Source: a virus. From it: a stretch of 64,000 nucleotides of DNA. Made by a program: the position numbers and the translations under genes. The notes below the pieces were generated by a model, which saw only the letters and a list, made by a program, of their open reading frames with translations, was not told the origin of the DNA and ran no database searches. The DNA lies in the IMG/VR virus record IMGVR_UViG_3300032287_003731, positions 32,954 through 96,953 of that record; one strand, 5' to 3'. Positions 52,073 through 58,749 of the stretch are shown in pieces. Each line of letters opens with the position of its first letter. Position 1 is the first letter of the stretch.

Positions 52073-52846
52073 TTATTTTGCCAAAATGCTTTCAGCAACA
52101 TAAATACCATGCGCACCGCTAACGGTAATACCACGAGCTGAAAGTGCATCACCTACAAAGTGTACATATGGATATTCAGTTAATGATAAATCATCATAAT
52201 TAACTAACGGTTCCGGTGATAAGTATTTTACTTCAGGAATGTACATACCCCAATCATCACCAAATTCAAATACTTTATTCATTGATAATATAAAATCATG
52301 AATATAAGTAGCATATTCACCTAATACTTCATAAAACCTAACCAAATTATCTACAGGATAAGCAGATACAGTTGTTCCCTCGGATGTTAATCCAGGTTGA
52401 CGAGTTTTGTTTGGTGAATAATAAGTACCAGTTCCATTAATTTGTAGTTTTTGAACAATATCTCTACTCCAAGCAAATGGATCTTCAATACCTTTGATTT
52501 CCATTAATATACCAAAATTAGTCATTTGGTTTTCGAATTCTTTACCTTTTTTGGCGTGTCCGTTGTAGCTAACGTCTCCATAAGTTTCTTCCACTGCAAC
52601 GTAAGCTGCATTGTTGTTAGTACAAAAGCTACGGAGAGATACCTTATCGAATTTTTGATATAGTTTAAAATCATATGATATATCAATTAGTTTTTGAAAA
52701 TACTTTTGTGGGCTTTCAAATCTCACTCCAATCTGCACAGCGCGAGCTTCAGTTGGTAATTGTTTTTCTCTCACTATTTTTTGAGTTAAATCCATACCAG
52801 CTTTACCAGTACCATAAATTAAAGTATCAAATTTTATTTTTTTCAT
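52073..52846 (-). CDS. FAD-dependent dehydrogenase, C-terminal fragment of a split gene
   Basis: 257 aa beginning MKKIKFDTLIYGTGKAGMDL. The start matches a strand and G-T-G-K-A-G loop that normally sit in mid-protein. It continues EARAVQIGVRFESPQKYFQ, a Y-G-D-V segment, an NKTRQPGLTSEGTTVSAYPV block and a C-terminal YVHFVGDALSARGITVSGAH that fits FAD contact. Together with the 173-aa gene at 53722 it would make a ~430-aa enzyme of the COG2509 (FAD-dependent dehydrogenase) type. An endonuclease gene lies exactly in between. Whether the two halves are spliced, or assemble from separate chains, cannot be told from sequence. Confidence 0.8.
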   Translation of the reverse strand: MKKIKFDTLIYGTGKAGMDLTQKIVREKQLPTEARAVQIGVRFESPQKYFQKLIDISYDFKLYQKFDKVSLRSFCTNNNAAYVAVEETYGDVSYNGHAKKGKEFENQMTNFGILMEIKGIEDPFAWSRDIVQKLQINGTGTYYSPNKTRQPGLTSEGTTVSAYPVDNLVRFYEVLGEYATYIHDFILSMNKVFEFGDDWGMYIPEVKYLSPEPLVNYDDLSLTEYPYVHFVGDALSARGITVSGAHGIYVAESILAK

Positions 52847-52847
52847 A

Positions 52848-53648
52848 TTAATTGTTTTTATATTTCCATTTATAACCTAATACAGATTTTCTTTTTCCTT
52901 GACAACATAAACATATTCCTCCATTGCTTTTTAATCCTGTTGTATCCTCAAATTCTTGAACAGAATCCCACTCTTTAATAAAATTATCTTCTAAATCATA
53001 TTGAAGGACAGGTTTTCTTCTTTTTTGAGAAACCATTTGATTTCTATATGTCCAATCTATATCTCGTTTTTTAAAAGTATCACTTTTCTTCTTTCTAGTC
53101 TCTTCAGAATCTTTTATACCTAATCTAACTTTTTTACCTATCATAGACTTACTTTTCTTCTCACTGCTTTCCTTACTCATCTTTTTGCCTTTATTAGGTG
53201 ATATATGACCTTTTAATCCTTCAGATATTTTTCTTTTAGATTCTTCAGAATGTTTCATTCCAGTAGTACCAGCTTTAACACCACATTCAGCTATATTAGC
53301 TAATATATAACCTTTATTTCGCAAATCTAATTCTATTTCTCTTTCTTTTAATAATGCTTCATTTTCACTTAATCCTTCAAATAATATTTTAGATTCAAAT
53401 ACACCATTATTTTTATTTACAATATTATGCCAGTATTGATTTCTACCATATTTTGATCTATCTCGTTTAGATATTCCTTTTCCAACATAAAACGGTTTAT
53501 TCATATCAGGTCGTATATGAATATAAACTATAAAGTTATTGTTTTGGTTTTTTTTCGTGATATTTTTGTTTGAGTTTTTCATCGATTTTTTCTTTATTAG
53601 ACCAATAATATTTCTTACTATATTCTCGTTGTTTGAGAATACGTTCAT
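52848..53648 (-). CDS. GIY-YIG homing endonuclease inserted in FAD dehydrogenase gene
   Basis: 266 aa from the first start; the likelier start is the ATG at 53582 (MKNSNKNITKKNQNNNF), since the first 22 residues overlap a small ORF. The nuclease domain runs from NNFIVYIHIRPDMNKPFYVG KGI through GRNQYWHNIVNKNNG to NEALLKEREIELDLRNKGY. NUMOD3-type repeats follow (MKHSEESKRKISEGLKGHIS, SKESSEKKSKSMIG). A C-terminal NUMOD1 element is VLQYDLEDNFIKEWDSVQEF. It separates the two halves of a FAD dehydrogenase, with only one base between its stop and the start of the downstream half. Confidence 0.85.
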   Translation of the reverse strand: MNVFSNNENIVRNIIGLIKKKSMKNSNKNITKKNQNNNFIVYIHIRPDMNKPFYVGKGISKRDRSKYGRNQYWHNIVNKNNGVFESKILFEGLSENEALLKEREIELDLRNKGYILANIAECGVKAGTTGMKHSEESKRKISEGLKGHISPNKGKKMSKESSEKKSKSMIGKKVRLGIKDSEETRKKKSDTFKKRDIDWTYRNQMVSQKRRKPVLQYDLEDNFIKEWDSVQEFEDTTGLKSNGGICLCCQGKRKSVLGYKWKYKNN

Positions 53649-53679
53649 CTTCTGTTTGATATTTTTTAATACGTCCCAT
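53536..53679 (-). CDS. Tiny ORF upstream of inserted endonuclease; possible homing-endonuclease remnant
   Basis: 47 aa, ATG at 53679. MGRIKKYQTEDERILKQREY continues SKKYYWSNKEKIDEKLKQKY. 'KKYYxxNKEKIxEKxKxKY' is a pattern typical of the N-terminal linker in HNH-type homing enzymes. It overlaps the endonuclease in another frame and has an octamer 5 bases upstream. It may be a leftover of an earlier mobile element or a short coding leader; function unknown. Confidence 0.45.
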   Translation of the reverse strand: MGRIKKYQTEDERILKQREYSKKYYWSNKEKIDEKLKQKYHEKKPKQ

Positions 53680-53684
53680 CTATT

Positions 53685-53692
53685 ATAAATAT
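53685..53692 (-). promoter_or_regulatory. Late-promoter-like octamer inside the split-gene insertion
   Basis: ATATTTAT followed by A on the coding strand, 5 bases before the ATG at 53679. A 12-base direct repeat (ATCTAAGAAAAA, twice, 53697-53721) lies just beyond it, against the stop of the N-terminal FAD fragment. Confidence 0.55.
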
Positions 53693-53721
53693 TATAGATC
53701 TAAGAAAAAATCTAAGAAAAA

Positions 53722-54243
53722 TCAATTATTCTTTAATATTATTTCTTTAGTTTCAAAATCAATATCTTCAACTTCAGTATTCCACATGAATCTAACACCT
53801 TTATCAACTAAATATTGATACCAACGTTTTCCTATTTCATGCAAGTAGTCTGTACCTATGTGGTATACGGGGAATAAGCGAAGTCCAAAATACGGCTTAA
53901 TAAAATCTGGTTCTGCTTGTGGGTTAGAGTACATTATTTTAGAAGGATCAGGATGGAAGCGTTTCCACATCTCAATTGATTGATTCATTAAATTATATGC
54001 TTTTTTTTCACCACAATACTTACTTAACTGACCTCCAATTGAAGTATGATAAGTAAGTTTACCATCTGAAAATCCTCCTGCTCCTGCAAAACCACACATT
54101 ACTTCTTCTGGTTTGCGAACATAAGGATCATTCCCTTTATCAATAATAGTAATTAATTCTCCAGGATAATTATTATCTATTAATTTTAATGCAGCACTAA
54201 TACCAGCTACACCACTTCCAACAATTACAATTTTATTCTTCAT
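53722..54243 (-). CDS. FAD-dependent dehydrogenase, N-terminal fragment of a split gene
   Basis: 173 aa. N-terminal Rossmann motif GSGVAG (9-14) after MKNKIVIV. It continues RKPEEVMCGFAGAGGFSDGK LTYHTSIGG, the Cys-Gly-rich block diagnostic of COG2509-type FAD dehydrogenases, and ends FETKEIILKNN-stop, in the middle of a sheet. The remaining two-thirds of the enzyme are at 52073-52846, beyond an inserted homing endonuclease. The start overlaps the end of the 88-aa gene by 11 bases. Redox role in the phage unknown. Confidence 0.85.
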   Translation of the reverse strand: MKNKIVIVGSGVAGISAALKLIDNNYPGELITIIDKGNDPYVRKPEEVMCGFAGAGGFSDGKLTYHTSIGGQLSKYCGEKKAYNLMNQSIEMWKRFHPDPSKIMYSNPQAEPDFIKPYFGLRLFPVYHIGTDYLHEIGKRWYQYLVDKGVRFMWNTEVEDIDFETKEIILKNN

Positions 54244-54499
54244 TTTGATTTTCTTTATTTTTTCTTTTATATTCTTTAATTGTTTCTTGAGGTTCTTCTG
54301 TTTTTACTTCTTTATCTGCTTTTACCATTTCAGTAATTTCTTCTAAATTTTCAATTATTGAATCTAGTTTTTCAATAACTGTAGGAGTTTCTGGTTCTGT
54401 GGGTGGAGGAGGTGTTGTTGGGGTTTTAACTTGATTTTCTGCAGAGATAGCATTGTTAACCATGTTAAACCATCCTCTAATTGATCTTTGATAACTCAT
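54233..54499 (-). CDS. Pro/Glu-rich small protein, 88 aa
   Basis: Not recognised. A short N-terminal helix (MSYQRSIRGWFNMVNNAIS) leads to a Pro/Thr-rich linker (KTPTTPPPPTEPETPTV). An acidic coiled-coil segment follows (IEKLDSIIENLEEITEMVKA), then a charged tail. It lies directly before the N-terminal FAD fragment with an 11-base overlap. An attachment or linker role is only a guess. Confidence 0.6.
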   Translation of the reverse strand: MSYQRSIRGWFNMVNNAISAENQVKTPTTPPPPTEPETPTVIEKLDSIIENLEEITEMVKADKEVKTEEPQETIKEYKRKNKENQNEE

Positions 54500-54519
54500 G
54501 TTTTATTATTTTTATAAAA

Positions 54520-55065
54520 TTAATAATTTATTTTTGCCATTTCAAATTTTGAAGGTCTAATATTCCAATTATCAATATATCTTATATTTTTTTCTTTTTT
54601 ACACCATATCGCTATAGTAGAAAGACTTATATTTAATTTATTAGCTGCTTCAGAACAAGATTCATATATCTCTCCGGTTTTTATATTTTGTATTCGTTTT
54701 CCTAGTTTTCTTTTAAATTTATTTTCCATCCAAAGTTTTTTCATTTTTTCACTTTTAATACGTTTAGCTTCTTCAGGATATATATAAGGTTTATGATAAC
54801 CTCCTCCTATGCAATTCATACCATTTAAAACACAGTTATACTGTTTTATCCAGTATTGTTCTTTTTTATTTAGTTCTTCTTCTTTACATTCTTCTATTAT
54901 TTCAAAAGAATGATAAAACCATCCATATTTTTTTAAAGATTCATATAATTTAGTTTGTTCTTTACAATAATGCTTTTTATATGTTTCAAATCTTTTTTCT
55001 ATATTAGTTGATTGACCAATATATATTTCTTTTTCAGGGTTAGTTATTTTATAAATACCTATCAT
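54520..55065 (-). CDS. GIY-YIG homing endonuclease
   Basis: 181 aa. GIYKITNPEKEIYIGQSTN gives the GIY and YIG strands, followed by KRFETYKKHYCKEQTKLYES LKKYG, FEIIEECKEEELNKKEQYWI with the metal-binding Glu, then CVLNGMNCIGGGYHKPYIYP. A C-terminal NUMOD1-like helix-turn-helix is SCSEAANKLNISLSTIAIWC. It is freestanding between the leader-bearing 113-aa gene and the Pro/Glu-rich gene. Its start is embedded in an AT-rich imperfect hairpin with the octamer 13 bases upstream. Confidence 0.9.
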   Translation of the reverse strand: MIGIYKITNPEKEIYIGQSTNIEKRFETYKKHYCKEQTKLYESLKKYGWFYHSFEIIEECKEEELNKKEQYWIKQYNCVLNGMNCIGGGYHKPYIYPEEAKRIKSEKMKKLWMENKFKRKLGKRIQNIKTGEIYESCSEAANKLNISLSTIAIWCKKEKNIRYIDNWNIRPSKFEMAKINY

Positions 55066-55078
55066 AATATTATTTATA

Positions 55079-55086
55079 ATAAATAT
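55079..55086 (-). promoter_or_regulatory. Late-promoter-like octamer, GIY-YIG gene at 54520
   Basis: ATATTTAT on the coding strand, 13 bases before the ATG at 55065. It lies in the 5' arm of a 7-bp hairpin (TAATATT / AATATTA) whose other arm abuts the ATG. Confidence 0.6.
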
Positions 55087-55090
55087 TACA

Positions 55091-55130
55091 AAAAAAAATG
55101 GAGTAGTGGCTGTTTTAGGGCCACTACTCC
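55091..55130 (-). terminator. Strong terminator before GIY-YIG gene
   Basis: GGAGTAGTGGC / GCCACTACTCC, 11-bp perfect stem with a 9-base loop, followed by nine T on the coding strand. It closes the cargo-type gene group. Confidence 0.92.
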
Positions 55131-55156
55131 GATTTATATAAATCCTCTAATGAGGC

Positions 55157-55182
55157 GAACAGGCAATGAATCTGTTTTATAT
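55157..55182 (-). repeat. Intergenic repeat, copy 1
   Basis: 26-base element GAACAGGCAATGAATCTGTT plus TTATAT, with a 5-bp AACAG/CTGTT stem. It lies 10 bases past the stop of the 113-aa gene. One base differs from copies 2 and 3. Confidence 0.75.
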
Positions 55183-55192
55183 ATTTATATTA

Positions 55193-55534
55193 TTATAAAT
55201 AATTATTATAATATATAACTTTACCTGCTATATTTGCTGATTTTACTTTATTATATGGATCATTTTCAGGAAAAAGTTCTAACATATGTTCTTTACTAAA
55301 AGAAACATCTATTCCTGAGTTATCATCAGTACCTGCTGTAGCTACTAATGGATCACCCATAATTTCAAATTCAGAACCAGGATCACCTATTTTTTGAATA
55401 AATTCATCCATATTAGCGTTCAAAAATGAAGCAATATTTTTATCTTCATTCATTAATGATTCTTGATATTCACTTTCAGTGATTAATCCAGCGATAAGCT
55501 GCATTCTTTTAATTTCGTTAATTTGTTTTTTCAT
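55193..55534 (-). CDS. Leader-bearing small protein, 113 aa (tandem cargo 1)
   Basis: The first 30 residues (MKKQINEIKRMQLIAGLITE and ten more, ending SLMNE) are identical to those of the next gene upstream, down to the DNA level. Then an unrelated body follows: DKNIASFLNANMDEFIQKIG, VATAGTDDNSGIDVSFSKEH. The leader has (I/L)-x-E sites (LITE|S). It is the third member of a tandem array of leader-bearing genes. Function not recognised. Octamer 22 bases upstream; strong terminator downstream. Confidence 0.7.
   Translation of the reverse strand: MKKQINEIKRMQLIAGLITESEYQESLMNEDKNIASFLNANMDEFIQKIGDPGSEFEIMGDPLVATAGTDDNSGIDVSFSKEHMLELFPENDPYNKVKSANIAGKVIYYNNYL
55445..55534 (-). repeat. 90-bp leader repeat, copy 1
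   Basis: Encodes the first 30 residues of the 113-aa protein. By eye it is base-for-base identical to 56156-56245. Confidence 0.85.
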
Positions 55535-55556
55535 TTTTTTTTTTTGTTATATGTTA

Positions 55557-55564
55557 ATAAATAT
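55557..55564 (-). promoter_or_regulatory. Late-promoter-like octamer, 113-aa gene
   Basis: ATATTTAT on the coding strand, 22 bases before the ATG at 55534, followed by a poly-T tract upstream of the start. Confidence 0.65.
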
Positions 55565-55566
55565 CA

Positions 55567-55592
55567 GAACAGGCAATAAATCTGTTTTATAT
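55567..55592 (-). repeat. Intergenic repeat, copy 2
   Basis: Same 26-base element as 56275-56300, between the stop of the 213-aa gene and the octamer of the 113-aa gene. May be a short terminator or processing signal. Confidence 0.75.
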
Positions 55593-55603
55593 GTATTATT
55601 ATT

Positions 55604-56245
55604 TTATACTAATTCAATTCCCATTTCTTTTAACTTTTTTATAAAACTCATAATTTTTTGATTATCTACATCATCAAAGTCAGCTTCAAAAGCATCTTTT
55701 CCAGTTAAATCAGTTAAAATACCCATCCACTCTTCAGTTCCTGATTCTATTTCTTTGCCTCCCATTGATTCAAAATAATCATCATCTACTCCATTTTGAT
55801 TTAAAATATTAAGAACTTCTTCTTCAGACATTTGCTTATTTACTGATGAAATATTGTTAGGGGTTACTCTATTGGATTTTCTCCATGTAATTTTCACATC
55901 ACGGCCATATTTTATTTTAGCTGCTTTTGTTACAGCTTGTTCAAAACGAACACCTAATGCAAGATATGCGTTTTTATTTTCCCAATAGTTTTTAGGATCT
56001 CTTGGTCCTGGTATATAAATACTCTTCATAAAATCAGCTTCATTATCAGTTTCTAATTCTATTTCAAAAGTATTAGAATCAGCATCGTAAATACCATAGT
56101 CGTCTACATTATTGGGATTTATAAGAGTTTTTCTTAAAGTTTTATCAATTTCCCATTCATTCATTAATGATTCTTGATATTCACTTTCAGTGATTAATCC
56201 AGCGATAAGCTGCATTCTTTTAATTTCGTTAATTTGTTTTTTCAT
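55604..56245 (-). CDS. Leader-bearing small protein, 213 aa (tandem cargo 2)
   Basis: Identical 30-residue leader to the 113-aa gene. The mature part is an acidic domain (WEIDKTLRKTLINPNNVDDY, DSNTFEIELETDNEADFMKS, ALGVRFEQAVTKAAKIKYGR) with EEVLNILNQNGVDDDYFESM and IMSFIKKLKEMGIELV at the C-terminus. No family recognised. The fact that the leader is duplicated while the bodies differ argues that the leader is a portable module. Octamer 19 bases upstream. Confidence 0.7.
   Translation of the reverse strand: MKKQINEIKRMQLIAGLITESEYQESLMNEWEIDKTLRKTLINPNNVDDYGIYDADSNTFEIELETDNEADFMKSIYIPGPRDPKNYWENKNAYLALGVRFEQAVTKAAKIKYGRDVKITWRKSNRVTPNNISSVNKQMSEEEVLNILNQNGVDDDYFESMGGKEIESGTEEWMGILTDLTGKDAFEADFDDVDNQKIMSFIKKLKEMGIELV
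56156..56245 (-). repeat. 90-bp leader repeat, copy 2
   Basis: Encodes the first 30 residues of the 213-aa protein; partner of 55445-55534. Sequence on both sides of the pair (octamer, poly-T, intergenic element) is also similar. Confidence 0.85.
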
Positions 56246-56264
56246 TTTTTTTGTTATATATTAA

Positions 56265-56272
56265 ATAAATAT
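56265..56272 (-). promoter_or_regulatory. Late-promoter-like octamer, 213-aa gene
   Basis: ATATTTAT on the coding strand, 19 bases before the ATG at 56245. Confidence 0.65.
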
Positions 56273-56274
56273 CT

Positions 56275-56300
56275 GAACAGGCAATAAATCTGTTTTATAT
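56275..56300 (-). repeat. Intergenic repeat, copy 3
   Basis: 26-base element identical to copy 2, 7 bases past the stop of the 110-aa gene and next to the octamer of the 213-aa gene. Confidence 0.75.
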
Positions 56301-56307
56301 GTTTATA

Positions 56308-56640
56308 TTATTTTTGAATACGATCTTGTATTTCTTTTAATACTGATTTATCATGTATTGATATTGCAGGAGCACCATATCCTGAATCTGGCGTTAGTAT
56401 ACAAACGTAATTACTTCCTTCAAATACCACAGCATTTATTGTATTAGTTTCTATATCTGTTAATGTTCCTAATACTGTGCAATCATCTTTAAGTCCGGCG
56501 CTAAGATCTCCATCTGCTGGTGAATAGGCTCCTAAATTTTGTCCTGGTTGAAAGATAGTTACTTCTTCGTTTAGTTGGTTTTCTTTTAAAATACCAGCTA
56601 ATTGCTGTATTCTTTTAATTTCGTTAATTTGCTCTTTCAT
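56308..56640 (-). CDS. Leader-bearing small protein, 110 aa (tandem cargo 3)
   Basis: Leader MKEQINEIKRIQQLAGILKE, a diverged relative of the other class-A leaders, ending at ILKE|N. The mature body is beta-rich: VTIFQPGQNLGAYSPADGDL, KDDCTVLGTLTDIETNTINA and SNYVCILTPDSGYGAPAISI. Not recognised. It starts a tandem run of three leader-bearing genes, each followed by the same short intergenic element. Octamer 19 bases upstream. Confidence 0.7.
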   Translation of the reverse strand: MKEQINEIKRIQQLAGILKENQLNEEVTIFQPGQNLGAYSPADGDLSAGLKDDCTVLGTLTDIETNTINAVVFEGSNYVCILTPDSGYGAPAISIHDKSVLKEIQDRIQK

Positions 56641-56649
56641 TTTTTTTTG

Positions 56650-57129
56650 TTATATATTAATAAATATCCAAGATGGCGTATTTCCTAATTTTTTCCAACT
56701 TAACCCTTTAACAGCTATTTTATCTTTAATATAAAACTGCTTATAAGCAATAATAGTATCACTATTCTTATACTCATCAGGCATACATTGTGGTGGGGGA
56801 GTAAACCCATTATCGGGTATATTAGGTTCATTATCACGGCACCATTCAAGTACATCTTGTGTTTTATGGTGTTTACCATAACGTTTTGTAAATTCACTAC
56901 AAATTTCAAGACCATGTTGTACAAGCCAACGATAGTGTTGAATTGATTGGCGAGTCCAAATTGTTGATGGATGATTAAAATGAGCACGCTTATATGGTGC
57001 TTGTGAACCTACTGCCCAATGTGTTGTACAGCACATTTGAGCTGATTCGATTTGCATTTTACGAATATGATCATCGGCTAATTGTTGTGCTGCGATGATT
57101 GGGTCTTGATTGATATAAAATATATTCAT
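56650..57129 (-). CDS. MNIFYxxxDP family phage protein, 159 aa
   Basis: Starts MNIFYINQDPIIAAQQLADD and continues HIRKMQIESAQMCCTTHW, NHPSTIWTRQSIQHYRWLVQ, EFTKRYGKHHKTQDVLEWC and FTPPPQCMPDEYKNSDTIIA. The scheme 'MNIFY...DP...H..KM..E.AQ...T.H...NHP...W.R' is a widespread phage family, sometimes annotated as pyrimidine-dimer DNA glycosylase. I regard that function as unproven here. The C-terminus (KGLSWKKLGNTPSWIFINI) has a Trp-rich end. It is followed by the tandem cargo genes. Confidence 0.75.
   Translation of the reverse strand: MNIFYINQDPIIAAQQLADDHIRKMQIESAQMCCTTHWAVGSQAPYKRAHFNHPSTIWTRQSIQHYRWLVQHGLEICSEFTKRYGKHHKTQDVLEWCRDNEPNIPDNGFTPPPQCMPDEYKNSDTIIAYKQFYIKDKIAVKGLSWKKLGNTPSWIFINI
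56660..56667 (-). promoter_or_regulatory. Late-promoter-like octamer, 110-aa gene
   Basis: ATATTTAT on the coding strand, 19 bases before the ATG at 56640, inside the end of the 159-aa gene. Confidence 0.6.
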
Positions 57130-57164
57130 ACTTTAAAAGTATAAATTTTATTTTGCCCTTTATA

Positions 57165-57518
57165 TTATTTTACGTTATATTCTTTGTTACCTACTTTTAG
57201 ATTAACTACAGTATCAAGATTTATCATTCTATAAGCTCGCTTTTGAATATCAAAAACAGGAATTAATCCTTTAGGTTCAGGATTATATGGTAGTTCACCT
57301 CCTTTAAGATAAGCTTTAACTCCTAAACGAGCATTCATAACTCGAGTAGTACCATCTGTTCTTTTAATAAAAGTTACTGTAAAAAATTTACCTTTAGTAT
57401 CTTTAATTACTTTTTTAGCTTGTTCATGGTTAATAGTTTCTACAGAAGAAGAATTTACATTCTGTTCTACAAGAATTCCTGCTAATTTTTGCCAACGTTT
57501 TGCTTCTTGTATTAACAT
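57165..57518 (-). CDS. Leader-bearing protein with SH3-like WTVxFxKRTxGxxRxM domain, 117 aa
   Basis: The leader MLIQEAKRWQKLAGILVEQN shares the R-W-Q-x-LAGI core with the class-A leaders and with the scaffold C-terminus, and ends in LVE|Q. The body, GKFFTVTFIKRTDGTTRVMN followed by ARLGVKAYLKGGELPYNPEP, KGLIPVFDIQKRAYRMINLD TVVNLK, is a small beta-barrel domain widespread in phages and of unknown function; nucleic-acid binding is plausible. Nothing upstream resembles the octamer, so it is probably transcribed with the exonuclease gene. Confidence 0.75.
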   Translation of the reverse strand: MLIQEAKRWQKLAGILVEQNVNSSSVETINHEQAKKVIKDTKGKFFTVTFIKRTDGTTRVMNARLGVKAYLKGGELPYNPEPKGLIPVFDIQKRAYRMINLDTVVNLKVGNKEYNVK

Positions 57519-57522
57519 TTAT

Positions 57523-58281
57523 TTATGTATTTTTTATAGTTTCAAGCATATTATTATATAACGTTTTTGATATAGTGTGATAAGTATAACATTGATTACA
57601 TTGTAATTGGATTCTTGGGTTTCCTAAAGCTGTATAACGTGTTTTGGTGTATTTCATGCTGTTTGAAGTACAATTAGGGCAAGAATATTTTTCCTCTCCG
57701 GCTATTACACCATGATGAGTTTTAGCAGGAATATAAGTTACTATTCTATTGTATACTTTTTCTAAAATAACTACATCATTTTTGCAATATTCTATCATAT
57801 GATGTAATGCTTCTTTATCTTTATTTAGTATTACTTTTTCCCATAAATCATATCCTGTATGTATTTTTTGTCCTACATTTAAAAATTTAGCTATGTAATC
57901 TAATTTGTTACTATTAAATCTAAATTTAGACCTAGCAAAATTTAAAGTATCTAATGTAGTGTACACAGGAAATACTGGGATTTTATGATATAGGCAACGA
58001 GTTCTAATCCATGGTAGATCAAATTTATCACCGTTATGTCCTATTAATTCATCTGCTTCATTAGCTACTTCAATAAATTGTTCTAGTAATTTTTTATCAT
58101 CTTGATTTTCATCCCAATGTAACGAATATACTTTATTTTCATTTATCCATTTATAACAAATACAAATAATTGCTCTTTCTTTTATAATACTTTCAGGAGA
58201 AATATTTTTTTTATAACCAGATGACCAAAAAAAGCCCACATTGGGGCTAGTTTCTATGTCAAAAAATAACTTTTTTACCAT
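57523..58281 (-). CDS. DEDD-type 3'-5' exonuclease with C-terminal zinc ribbon
   Basis: 252 aa. Exonuclease motifs are FDIETSPN (Asp8, Glu10), ELIGHNGDKFDLPWIRTR for the second Asp, and YCKNDVVILEKVYN for the third. The Y-C-x-x-D form is DEDDy, related to B-family polymerase proofreading domains. The C-terminal ~70 residues carry a zinc ribbon, CPNCTSNSMKY with CNQCYTYHT. It is a stand-alone nuclease, not a polymerase. A role in DNA recycling or recombination is likely; the ribbon may bind nucleic acid. Confidence 0.85.
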   Translation of the reverse strand: MVKKLFFDIETSPNVGFFWSSGYKKNISPESIIKERAIICICYKWINENKVYSLHWDENQDDKKLLEQFIEVANEADELIGHNGDKFDLPWIRTRCLYHKIPVFPVYTTLDTLNFARSKFRFNSNKLDYIAKFLNVGQKIHTGYDLWEKVILNKDKEALHHMIEYCKNDVVILEKVYNRIVTYIPAKTHHGVIAGEEKYSCPNCTSNSMKYTKTRYTALGNPRIQLQCNQCYTYHTISKTLYNNMLETIKNT

Positions 58282-58317
58282 TTTTTATTTTTAATATATT
58301 AAAGAAGTTTTGCCAAA

Positions 58318-58746
58318 TCAACCTAAAGCTTCAAAATCATCATTTCTATCTAAGTAAAAAGTATCTTTTATTCCTTTTTCGTTTATTAAAGTCAATGTTA
58401 TATTATTTCCCCAAGGGCCTACATAAATTACTTCAACTTTTTCTCCTTTTTTAAATTCACCTATATCATCAGATAAAATATAAGTATTTCCTTTTTCTAT
58501 AGAAACTGCTGATACTTCTTTTAAATATTGTTTTAATTTCATGTGTTTTACATTTTTAAGTAAAGTTTCAATTGATAAAGTTTTTTCAGTTGATGTTGTT
58601 GTTGATAAAATTTCTTCTATAGTTTCTTGAAATCCTATTTCTTTTAGTATTTCATTCAATATGTTTATTTTAATAGGATCCTTTAAATCAACTATACCAT
58701 CTGGGCATCTATAAGACCATTCTGTAAGTATATCAGTAACTGTCAT
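58318..58746 (-). CDS. Leader-type small protein with SH3-like C-terminus, 142 aa
   Basis: Begins MTVTDILTEWSYRCPDGIVD, with an L-T-E site at residues 7-9 that resembles the T4 internal-protein leader pattern. A helical middle contains ILNEILKEIGFQETIEEI and TLLKNVKHMKLKQYLKEVS. The last ~55 residues are beta-rich (YILSDDIGEFKKGEKVEVIY) and end in a predicted SH3-like barrel. Not recognised. The gene is part of a tightly packed run with the next three genes. Confidence 0.65.
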   Translation of the reverse strand: MTVTDILTEWSYRCPDGIVDLKDPIKINILNEILKEIGFQETIEEILSTTTSTEKTLSIETLLKNVKHMKLKQYLKEVSAVSIEKGNTYILSDDIGEFKKGEKVEVIYVGPWGNNITLTLINEKGIKDTFYLDRNDDFEALG

Positions 58747-58749
58747 TGT

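Noticed and set aside
52848-53722. Group I intron holding the GIY-YIG gene
   Set aside because: I could not make out P/Q/R/S core elements by eye, and a promoter-like octamer lies inside; a covariance search is needed, so I only report a split gene.
57129-57145. Palindrome ATACTTTTAAAGTAT at the start of the 159-aa gene
   Set aside because: Short and purely A/T near the ATG, without an octamer or other signal; likely chance in AT-rich DNA.
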